From: Strigops habroptila
Lineage: Eukaryota; Chordata; Aves; Psittaciformes; Psittacidae
Direction of reading: 5' to 3'
DNA length: 64,000 nt
Assembly: GCF_004027225.2 (NCBI RefSeq)
Contig: NC_044302.2
Coordinates: 41,600,510-41,664,509, forward strand
Part shown: positions 1 through 10,642 of the stretch, one piece after another
How positions within the stretch are numbered: position 1 is the first letter of the stretch
Layout of the letters: every line of letters begins with the position of its first letter
Notes under the pieces: model-generated
Databases searched by the model: none
Told to the model about the DNA's origin: nothing
The model's input: the letters and a program-made list of their open reading frames with translations, nothing else
Position numbers and translations under genes: made by a program

Positions 1-1005
<1,005 letters not shown>

Positions 1006-1383
1006 ATGACAAACAATACAGTTGTTTAGGTGTTGTCTTCAAAAATGGAAAAGGGAGAAACTTTCTTAAACTTGGCCTGTAAACACACAGAAAGAAAGAT
1101 TTTATTTTTTTTTTCTCCATTTCTGCGTAAATATATAAAAATGATACAGATGAATAGTGTAAAAGAAGAGCTATGTGGGTTATCTAATCATGGAACTTTT
1201 TTCCGATGTACATCTAAGGTACAGAAAAAAGTTGTATTTGCCATCTGTAAGGTAGAGCCAGCTCTCTTGCTGTTGAATTCTCAGTTGCTGTATCTGAAGG
1301 GAAGCTATTTCATAGTTGTCTGGAGGACTGACAAGACAGCTCTGTCACTCTATATGCTGTACTGTATATAAAAGTTCCTTTTT

Positions 1384-1389
1384 ATTAAA
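1384..1389 (+). terminator. ATG12: candidate proximal poly(A) signal of ATG12 (ATTAAA)
   Basis: ATTAAA lies about 380 bases after the stop codon and is followed within 30 bases by TG-rich sequence, the expected layout of a cleavage site. Use cannot be proved without transcript ends. Confidence 0.45.
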
Positions 1390-2856
1390 AGGAATGTTTA
1401 TTGTATATGTAGCCTGGAATTCAGTTTACTTCTGGCATGTTGTACATCCATTATGTGGATTCTGTTCTTTGTGAAGTCTTCATCTTGAATGTGAATTATC
1501 TCATTTTTTTTCTCATAATTAGTATGTAGGTGTTTGTGTATGATCACTTCACGCTGTGCCTTCATCATGTCAGTACTGTAAGTACCTTGTTTATATGGTA
1601 CAACATAATGATAGACCTCAGAAATACTTTTCCTCCTGCCCAAATTGTGTAGTGATTTGTTGAAGGCTGAAAATTTCAGCAGTTGCCAAGGTGTTTCTTC
1701 TGGCACTGTTTAATGACTAGCATCTTTAGCTGAATGCTGCAGCTAGCTGTTGCTTCAGTTAATGAAGAAATAGGTATGAGGTGCTAAAAACCTACTGTCT
1801 ATATAGTCTCCTTTTGGCTGCTGTTATTCTCGTGTTTCATCAGCTGCATGTTCCTTCAACAAAATAGAATGCACTTTACAAGATTTTGCTAAATCCTTTA
1901 TTTATTGGAGGGTTTGGTGTGCAGGGTGGGGTTTTTTTGTGTGTGGATTTATTTTATGTATGTTGTACAATCTTTTATGTTTAAACTGAACTAAACTAAA
2001 TGTTAGCTCTTCACTTGCAGAGTGTTCTTATGTTGGAGGACAGTTTTGGTCCGTGACACAATCCACTTCTTCAGCACATACAGGGAAGATGGCCTGTTCT
2101 AGTTTGAAGTGTGCTTGTACAATAGTTTTGAGCCGTTCATTGCTGTTTCATGTGTAAGTGGCTCTTATGTGGTCACTGCAACCTGTGTATGAGATTGTTT
2201 CCATCCTTAGGGGACTTCTGGTGAACTAATACTCAGCTTACTGATGTTGCTGCAGCTTGCATGCATCCTGCATATATGGCACAGCAACACAAGCACGTGC
2301 CCTGAATGCTTGCTACGTGAATAGCTTGATATATTTTACCACTTCTTAAGTGGAAAACCTGGATTCATTGGATTAAGCTAATAAGGCAGAATTTGTCATA
2401 AACTTGAATCTTGAATCAAATAATGTATAATCTTACCTGCTTCGAACCCTGATCTCATCAATCTTTGTTGAAGAGAACTGTTGTAGAGGTAAGCACTCTG
2501 ATTCTGTCCTCTTGAGGAAATTCCTTTCTCAGCTGCTGTGAGGCCAACGTAACCTTGCACAGCCACTAGAGGGTACACAGGGACAAAGGTATTTGCCTAT
2601 TTTTTCCTAGATGTTTTTTTCCCAATCATTTTTGTAATATGTCCACTTACCAGCCTTACAAATATAAGTAGTTTGTTCTCCTGTGTGGCAGTATGTTTAC
2701 CTAAGATAAGCTACTGTCTGTCTGAATGTTCTGTTGGTGCCTTTCACCTCATTTGACCTTAACGAATGAGACTACTAATACACTGCAGCTGTGCTCTTCA
2801 GAAATGATGCAAGAAAGTTGGGGGGGTGTATGTATTTGGAGGGGGGCTTCTGTTGA

Positions 2857-2878
2857 TTTTTTTTTTTTTTTTTTTTTT
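2857..2878 (+). repeat. poly(T) tract, 22 bases
   Basis: Uninterrupted T run inside or just past the ATG12 3' UTR, preceded by two short G runs (2819-2826 and 2841-2846). Confidence 0.9.
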
Positions 2879-2884
2879 AATAAA
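2879..2884 (+). terminator. ATG12: candidate distal poly(A) signal of ATG12 (AATAAA)
   Basis: AATAAA follows immediately on a 22-T tract (2857-2878). The position suits a long ATG12 3' UTR, but the T tract next to it could also be a slippage or retroposition scar, so the call is tentative. Confidence 0.35.
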
Positions 2885-3123
2885 AACGCACAAGGATTTT
2901 GAGGTGAAGGAGAGGTGTAGATCATTGTATCTTACCAGCAAATGTTAGAAGGCTGTCCTTCATGTTGAATCTGTAGATAATTTTTATGCTCTGAAGTTGA
3001 GGGCGGGAAAAAAAAAGTTTGCCTTGACCCCTTCAAAGTCCAACATAACACCCACAGTAATGGTCTGGATTTCTTTTATTCACCACCAGCATTTTTGAAC
3101 TTTGATAATTTACACAGGCTTGA

Positions 3124-3193
3124 ATCATAGAATAGTTTGGGTTGGAAGGGACCTTCAAAGGTCATCTAGTCCAACCCTCTGCAATGAGCAGGG
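3124..3193 (-). mobile_element. CR1 LINE fragment, 3' end
   Basis: The + strand reads ATCATAGAATAGTTTGGGTT, then a GGAAGGGACCTT block and a TCATCTAGTCCAACCC block. This is the reverse complement of the terminal part of the avian CR1 retrotransposon. Only about 70 bp is kept, the usual 5'-truncated form. Confidence 0.9.
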
Positions 3194-4551
3194 AATTATT
3201 AATTTATTTAAGATTCAGCTTGTTCCTTGAACAGTACTTATTTTATTGCTATTTGCTTCAGCATTTTTCTGCTCTTAACTTTTCTCAATCCCCAACTAAT
3301 TATTTGTTGGCCCCTAGTTTGCCAGTATACAGTAACTACTCACCTGATCGAGCTCTTGCTGTTCCTGAATGCTCTGAGTGGCTGTCTTTATTCCGTTCCG
3401 TTCATGTTAAGGACTGCCAGTTCCAATTCTACTAATTCCCCCATGTAGCTTTGGTGCCTTCCTTATGGAGAGAGTCCTCCTTTTTGCTGCTTTTCTTTGT
3501 AGTTTTCCACTTTCTTGCCTCAGGGAGGTAGTCGGTGCTTGGTTATCTCTGGTAACTCCTTAAGGACCATGGGCTCTCCCCGTCTGGAATCCAGGTGTGA
3601 CTGTTTTAAGTGGCAGAAACTTTTCCTATGTTCTTAAATAACAGGCTGGACTGCAACATGTCAAGTAAATAATGTATTGGGTGAACAAATAAATGATTAG
3701 CAGCACACTGCTTGTAGAATTTGTAAAAGACAAAGGTTGCAAAAGATTTTTTAAATCTCATATTTTTAAAAGTGACAGTTGTAGCATCTAAAATCACAGA
3801 TGAAATGAAATGCTTTTAAATTTATGTACTTAACCTCTTTAAAAAGAATAATTCCAGTAAATTGGAAATATCAGAAGCTTAAGCAGAACATGAACAGAGA
3901 AGCTGTTCTCTGTATTCACTATGCCTTGAACAAAAGTGTTGACTGTCTAGCTTAAATGGTTTCAGTTGTTACAGAGGGAAGAAAAAGAATATGAAAGTAA
4001 GGGCTGTCCTTTTGGGCAAGTCTATACGAGTTGCACAAATACAAAAAATGAAAAAATAGTGTAGTTACTTAGAAGAGTGCTATGTTCCACCCAAAGCTGC
4101 TACAGTACTGAGCTACCCATATTTGTGATATAATTCAATTCACTTGACTTTATGTAATTAATTAACAGAATAGGCAAATTGATAAAATCAGTAAATAAAG
4201 TAAATTTTAAAGATTTATAAATGAAGGTAAGCATTGGCAATGAAAGCTACTGTACTGTTTTTATGAAAGACTTAGTACTTCACAATGTCCTAATACTGAA
4301 GAATAGTGCTATGCAAAATTCAGTTATCCTATTTCCATGGTAACAATCACCAGCTTCAAACCCTCTGAACTGGGAGGCATTATTTATATTAATTATTCAG
4401 ATTCTGGTTTAAAGACTAGCATTAATTATGAACTTCTAATTTGTAGGTTGAACTAGTCTTAAAAGCACATGGAGAACATGAAGGAGCTAAGTGAAACTCA
4501 AGTTATCTCGAAAGTGAATTTATAGAATACAGTAATGTCATCTATGTGCAT

Positions 4552-4955
4552 ATAGAATGATAGACTAGTTAGGGTTGGAAAGGACCTTAAGATCATCTAG
4601 TTCCAACCCCCCTGCCATGGGCAGGGTCACCTCGCACTAAACCATGTCACCCAAGACTCCATCCAGCCTGGCCTTGAACACCGCCAGGGATGGAGCATTC
4701 ACAACTTCTTTGGGCAACCCATTCCAGTGCCTCACCACACTCACTGTAAAGAACTTCTTCCTTATATCTAACCTGAACTTCCCCTGTTAAAGCTTGAAGC
4801 TGTTACCCCTTGTCCTACCACTACAGTCCCTAACGAAGAGTCCCTCCCCAGCATCCTTGTAGGTCCCCTTCAGATACTGGAAGGCTGCTCTGAAGTCTCC
4901 ACGCAGCTTCTCTTCTCCAGGCTGAACAGCCCCAGCTTTCTCAGCCTGTCTTGAG
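4552..4955 (-). mobile_element. CR1 LINE fragment, about 400 bp
   Basis: Reverse complement of the CR1 3' region. It runs from the terminal ATAGAATGATAG block through CCAGCCTGGCCTTGAACACC and GTAAAGAACTTCTTCCTTAT, with further CR1 sequence up to CTTCTCTTCTCCAGGCTGAA. It is 5' truncated. The CR1 3' UTR and end of ORF2 are involved; nothing in it is intact. Confidence 0.93.
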
Positions 4956-6476
4956 CAAATATCATCTGTACTTCTAAGTTTTGAAGAATTATTGCTGAGA
5001 TAAGCTATTAACAGAAGATATCTCACAACATAATCTTGAGTGTACTGATCTACAGTAAATTCCAGGTGGGGGTGGAAATTCACACATCCACTCTGCAAAC
5101 TCCTTCTCATCTCCAAGGCAGCTTCTGTTTGTCAGTTGCTGTTGTTCAGGCTCATTTTGCAGATCAAATTCTGCTTTTAGTTGCGCAAGCTTTTGGCGTA
5201 TGCTGGTCATGACTATCCTGAAGTCTTAATTACTCTTTAGGGATGTTGTACGAAGGTTACTCAAGGCATCATGCTACAACATTGTCATACTTGGAGATGA
5301 GACAATAAAGGGGGAAAAATGCCTTTAACACTGGGGTTGTCATGATGATTTTGACTCTTACAAGCTTGTATAAAATGCCATATGCATTTAAAAAAGGTGC
5401 TTCAGCATTGTTTTGTATTGGATCATCAAGAGAGGAAAAGAATCTGACTAAGTATGTTAAATGTGATTGTTGTCATTTGTGGAGACCACACTTCAGCTTT
5501 GCTAGCATCATACTTAATATGCTGCCAAGGCTAAAAATCATAAAATTCTAAATATTTTTTCTTGTCCCGGCTTTGCACTTGCTTCAGTAGCCATAATGCC
5601 ATGAGGTGTCAAATGCATCTCACTATATTTTAGTTAGAAAACTTTTGGCTTTATGCCAAATTACCTAGAGAAACAAAAACTCATTAGGGATTGTTACCTC
5701 CTAAAATAGGTAGTTAAGAAAGGTTGAATGAATCACGTTCACTAAAGAGACCAAAATAAGTATGTTAAAAGCTTAACATTAAGCCAGTCACACTACGTTT
5801 ATGTCACTAGACTCAGTAGTGCTGGAAATTTTCTGCGGCACCGTAGCTCACTCATCTGTACAGTTAGTTGGTAGAACAGTTGTTGGCACAGACTTTGGCC
5901 TCTGCACAATTTAGGAGTGGGCAAGGGACCATTTCTGGTGGGCACTTTGAACATGACCAGCCTGTTTGGGATGTTAGAAGATAAATATTGTGGATGCAAA
6001 CTGCTCTTTGCAAGTTGGCCTCTGTGCCAAGGAGGTGAGATTCTATCCCTTGTATGCACATTGAGGATTAAGCTTTGTCCCTCTTAAAAGTTCAGGAGCA
6101 ATCTTGGAATTTTTTTTAAGTGCTTCTACAGCTTTCCCTCCATGCAATCGTTACATATATGTTTGCTATAAATGCCTGCAACATTTTTTGTTCAGGAAGA
6201 TTATAGATGGTGAGGAAGTACTACTTATACATCTCAATTCACTCATACTTTTGCTTATTAAAAGTAGATGACAAATATTAATTAATAAGATTTAGGGAAA
6301 AGTACAGACTCTCAGTGTCCTTGCTCTCTGTCTTCTCATGGAATAATTCCACATGAAAATTATTTAAATGTATATAAATATGTATGTATCAATTGGACTG
6401 TGTGAATATAGTGTCAAAATACAATTGCGTGGAGGGCTTAAGCGTTAAAAATGTTTGAGTTACATGTTTCAATCAC

Positions 6477-6516
6477 AAAAATCAGCATATGATATTAAAA
6501 ATCAGCATATGACATT
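6477..6516 (+). repeat. 20-bp tandem duplication
   Basis: Two adjacent copies of a 20-bp unit, AAAAATCAGCATATGAYATT, differ at one base. It is a simple local duplication in intergenic DNA. Confidence 0.85.
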
Positions 6517-9472
6517 AAAGCAGGCAAAAATTTCTTTTCCTCAAGCTCAGTTTGGTAACAGAACTAATAAACCTAGCAACTCTTGGGAGCTAAAATGCAC
6601 TAAGAGCTCATCAGCTCTGAAACATGAAACCTCAAAGAAGAGAAGGTCTCCAAACAGAAAACTACACTGTAAATAGTGCCAGTACAGAGGAGCCTAGCCA
6701 GCGCTTAAGCTTTATCATATAAATACCACAATTGAAAGAAACAAATTTATTTTGAAGATTTTTTTCTCACAGAAATAAATGTCAATATTTTATGTTGTAT
6801 TTATAACACATGCATAGTCTACTAACCTCCCACCAAAAGTGGATCAAACTGATTTCTTCCGAGAGTCCTTTCTGAACTGTGTGGTTTGATGCCTCACAGC
6901 TCTTCAGTGTGGTTTATTTTTTAACTTCAGCAGCACGCGTGCTGTTCAGTAGTTAGTGTTTTCAGCGTACGGCATGTCTTAGTGTGTGGAGCCTGTGTTT
7001 CAATGACTGAATACTGCATTTTGTAGTCTGATGATGTTTCACTGCATGATCTATGCTTGATACAATCTGTTCTTGGGCTTTTTTTTGTGAATCACTGTGC
7101 AAGCAGCAGGTTCTCATGCAAGAGCTAAGGGATCAATCTCACTTTCATGGTTATATGACTAAGGAACAGCTGCAGTGCTGCTCCACAGCCCCAGAAGGAG
7201 TCATCCCACTTGGATGTAGCACTCTGTAGTCATTTAGCTTGGTCTTTCAGATCACAGTCTGGGAACTGCTGCTTCAGACAGCGTATTGCTTCCAAGTAGC
7301 AAACTGAATGACATCCACAACAAACACTTACTTACGTTTCCTCCTGATTATAACCCGAAAGGTCATATCTGTGCAATCAGTGTCCTTACAAGCATCCAAA
7401 GACCTTCATGTGAAATAAAAGGAGCATAACTCTAGGCATCATAGACTGAAGCACTTTGGGGTTTCAGATGCAGGAAGCAGTCCTCAAATCCTATAAGATT
7501 AAACCAAAATGCAGTAACCCGTTTGTAATGCTTTGGGACTACACAACACAATGTTGTGTTTCAGTAAGGTGAATTTCCTTGGTGCAGGTTATTAACCTTT
7601 TGTCTGTATTGTGATCAATGTGACAAAATGTTCTCTTCTCTTAAGCTTCCTCAGAGTCATGTAGCCCCAAAACTTGCACTACAGCTGCAGATCCAGATTT
7701 TCTCTTTAAAAAGTGGTCTCTATAAATGTAAGGAAACCTTAGAGAACAGAGACAATACCATTGGTAAAAGGGTAAAAATCATAGTGTCTGGAGGAGGAGA
7801 TGTAAATTCTCATTATTGGGTTGAAGTGCTATTACCTGTCTAGGCTAACAGATCAAAGAGACACAGTATAGTTGTTTGTCACAGCAGTCTGAGGATTCAG
7901 ACATCTTGGATCCCATCTTTGGCTTGCTCACAATTTTTATTTGGAATGACAAGATGCATCATGAAGTCTTCAGTCTCAGGCTACGTATTCAGGTCCAATA
8001 CATGGTGCAAAGTGTCTAACACTGGAGATCATGAATTCCATCAATCTTAACTGAATATTTTCCTCAGTAGGTCAGGAGAAAAACCCTGTTAGCTGCATCT
8101 CAGTAGGAGGTGAGGTGCCAATATATGCTCTGGTACTTCAGTTGGTCTCTCTTGGAGTTAAATGTCATGTCCAATGATTGCTTGGAGTGCTTACACCTGA
8201 CTTTTGCATAATAGTTGGGTGGTTTGGCATTCGTCCATAAAACAAAGTTTCTGCGGTTAAAGCCCAAGCTCACATTTCCCAAGACAAGGTTTTAACTGTC
8301 AGGGTATCAACAAGAGTGGTTTATTAGTTTCCTTTCTGCATCTTGAATTTAAGTCATGAAGAATGCAAGAATGATTCACTTTCTGTGTGAACCCTATGAG
8401 GTTCTGTGCTTTTCACAAGGACTGTGTAATGTGAAATACAGGAAAAGTCTTTAGACCTTTAGATGCTTCTACCCTGAAGCCACATGCTTGCTCTTCTTCT
8501 GTAGCACGAAAAATATATACCCACTTTAGGGACTGTGGTGTTTTAATACAGGAGTATGAAGTACCTATGTGTCATCCTGTGGATGTCATAGCATCTTGCA
8601 GATTCAGGAGTACTGAATGTGGTTACATATCTCCTCCAATAAACACCAAGGCCTGCCATCATTAAGCAGAGCTCGATAGCTCATTTATCAGAGAAACAAG
8701 ATAACGAGACCCTGATTACAGGAACTAGCAAGTGTAACTCTTGCAGAATTATTTAATGGGATGTTTTCTTCTTTAACCACACAATGGCTGTTGTTATCAG
8801 TGCTGGGGTATCCTGGATGTGTTTCAGAGACTCGGGATGGTCTTAGGTTCTTTCAGATCTTAAAAAGTGCTTGAAATCATCACAGTTCTCTCTCACACAC
8901 ATGCACACACAAACACAACTTCCTTAAAAAGTGGCAATAAGGTTGGCTCTGCTCTCTGTATTGCAGGAAGGGTTCTGGACCGATGCCTGACAATGTACCT
9001 ATTCAGTACATGCATTCATAACTCATTCCAGTGCACTAGACCCCAGCCCCTTTTAAATCTATGGGAGAGTATTCCCACCTGCAGTGCAGCCAGAAGTTCA
9101 TCCAGCCTTTCAAGTTGTAGCTGTTGTATTCATGGTGCCTCTTTTTCTCACACCTACTTCATGCGTAGGTCAGGAAGACAGAAGAGAAAGCAGGCAAGAT
9201 AGAAATAGCTCACTGTAACTGTCCTTAAGGTTACTGCAAGCTGCCGCTATGGCGAGCACCTTTAAGCCTCAGAGCTAGAGCAGACCATACCACCAGTCTG
9301 CTTACTTCCAGCCCAGTGATCATCAGGCAGACCTAAATAGCTGAACTCTTTTCTTTTTTTTTTTTCTTTTTGAAAGAAAAGATGGATTTTTAAAGCACAA
9401 TTCTATCATGGGTGGTGAATTCTGCAGCCAGAATTCATGACTAATAAACATTCTATTAACAGCTGGACTAGG

Positions 9473-9540
9473 AATCACAGAATCATAGAATGGTAAGAGC
9501 TGGGAAGGACCTTAAAGATCATCTAGTTCCAACCCCCCTG
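9473..9540 (-). mobile_element. CR1 LINE fragment, extreme 3' end
   Basis: The + strand has the doubled ATCACAGAATCATAGAATGG terminus followed by GGACCTTAAAGATCATCTAG and TTCCAACCCC. This is about the last 70 bp of CR1 in antisense, lying about 0.9 kb upstream of the CDO1 start. Confidence 0.9.
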
Positions 9541-10092
9541 ACTCCTTTGTCCCATTCATTATATTTCTAGGTGTCAGGCCACAGCAGCCTGTCTGCAGAG
9601 TGCGCAGTTTTCAGGGAACAGCACTTTCCAAGGGCAGGCTGTATTATGTAACCTCCAGCAGCAATTTTCTGTGATACTTTGATACAATTGTGGTTTGTTT
9701 TGCTTTTAAATAGAAGCTTCTAAGTGTATTTTTGTAAGGCGGGGCTCAAATTAATATTTCTCTGCATCAGCTTATCTGCCTGGAAGCTTCTTCCTCTGTG
9801 ATGCAAGTAACGGAGGCAGCGGCGGGCCATGCTTCATAAGCCTCAAACCTTGTTGAAAGGGGCTGAAGATGGCACAAGAAGAGGCCTGGCAGTGAGAGGG
9901 AGAGCTGCGAGGGCACATCTGCCGGGAGAGATGCTTTCCACCCGGCAGCGACAGCCACTTTTTCTTTTCATATTCGCTCCAGAGGCGATACCAGAATGCC
10001 AAACACCTCCTCGCCCGCCCGGGATATTAAAGCGAGCCCTGCCAGGGTCACTGGAGGGACTGGCGGCGGTCCGGTGAGGAGGTAGAGGGGGA

Positions 10093-10200
10093 GGCAGGGA
10101 CAAGGGCAGGGGCAGGGGAAGAGGCAGGAGCAGGAACAGGGGTAGAGGCAGGGGCAAGGGCAGCGGCAGGCGCAGAGGTAGACGCAAGGGCAGAAGCAGG
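10093..10200 (+). repeat. degenerate GGCAGG hexanucleotide array, 18 units
   Basis: Eighteen consecutive 6-base units can be aligned without gaps on GGCAGG, with variants such as GACAAG, GGAAGA, GGTAGA and CGCAAG. The + strand is purine-rich throughout. The array lies about 230 bp upstream of the first CDO1 ATG inside the CpG island. In one + frame it reads as an Arg-X dipeptide series (RGRGRGRSRNRG), but that frame has no ATG. Confidence 0.9.
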
Positions 10201-10362
10201 CAGTGCGGGGCGCGCCCCTGCAGCCGGCTCCGGCTGCCCCCGCCCGCCGGGGTCGGTGGCCCCGGGGACGGGGACGGCCACGGCTGGCCGCGATCCCGCC
10301 CGCCGCCGCCCGGCCCCTCCGCCCGCCGGGGCGGTGGCAGGCTCCCGCCGTGCCTCCCGGCA

Positions 10363-10369
10363 CATAAAG
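10363..10369 (+). promoter_or_regulatory. CDO1: TATA-like element of CDO1 (CATAAAG)
   Basis: CATAAAG stands alone in GC-rich sequence 65 bases before the first ATG. A start of transcription about 30 bases downstream, near 10393, would leave a short 5' UTR of roughly 35 bases. This is inferred from position only. Confidence 0.4.
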
Positions 10370-10412
10370 GGAGGCGGCGAGGGCCGGCCGCGGGCAGCGG
10401 CTGACGGCGACG

Positions 10413-10484
10413 GAGCAGCCTGTGCAAATGGAGCAGCCGGCGGTGGTGGAGCAGCCGGAGGTGATGGAGCAGCCGGTGCAGACG
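10413..10484 (+). repeat. CDO1: 18-bp tandem repeat carrying the CDO1 start codon, four units
   Basis: Four adjacent units begin GAGCAGCC: 10413-10430 (ending ATG), 10431-10448 (ending GTG), 10449-10466 (ending ATG) and 10467-10484 (ending ACG). Because the unit is 18 bp, all copies share the CDO1 frame, and the repeat places in-frame ATG codons at 10428 and 10464. It encodes a series of (V/M)EQP motifs at the N-terminus. Confidence 0.93.
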
Positions 10485-10642
10485 GAGATGTGCAAGGCGC
10501 AGAGCCTGGAAGAGCTGGTCCGCATCCTCCACCGGCTATTCGCCGAGGACAAAATCTGCGTGGAGGAAGTGCAGGCGCTGATGGAGTCGTACGAGAGCAA
10601 CCCCGAGGAGTGGCTGCAGTACGCCCAATTCGACCAGTACAG
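10428..10642 (+). CDS. CDO1: CDO1 exon 1, coding part
   Basis: Encodes the repeat-bearing N-terminus and the first helices ([16 protein letters not shown], then [13 protein letters not shown]), ending in FDQYR with the arginine codon split AG|G. The donor is GTACAA at 10643. Three in-frame ATGs are available: 10428 (C at -3), 10464 (G at -3, G at +4) and 10488 (G at -3, T at +4). Confidence 0.94.

Larger units (their letters stand above)
1006..2905 (+). other. ATG12: ATG12 3' untranslated region (end uncertain)
   Basis: The AT-rich stretch after the stop codon has two candidate polyadenylation signals: ATTAAA at 1384-1389, followed by GT-rich sequence, and AATAAA at 2879-2884 directly after a run of 22 T. 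Either or both could be used; ATG12 transcripts in other vertebrates have long 3' UTRs. Short open frames here on both strands have no recognisable content. Confidence 0.6.
2906..9990. other. ATG12-CDO1 intergenic region
   Basis: About 7 kb of AT-rich DNA between the ATG12 3' end and the CDO1 CpG island. It contains three CR1 pieces (3124, 4552, 9473) and a 20-bp tandem duplication (6477). I see no exon, RNA gene or conserved protein segment in the remainder; the short open frames here are unremarkable. Confidence 0.7.

Noticed and set aside
4787-5116. A 109-codon - strand frame with a partial familiar look
   Set aside because: It is the translation of a CR1 fragment running into unique flanking DNA.
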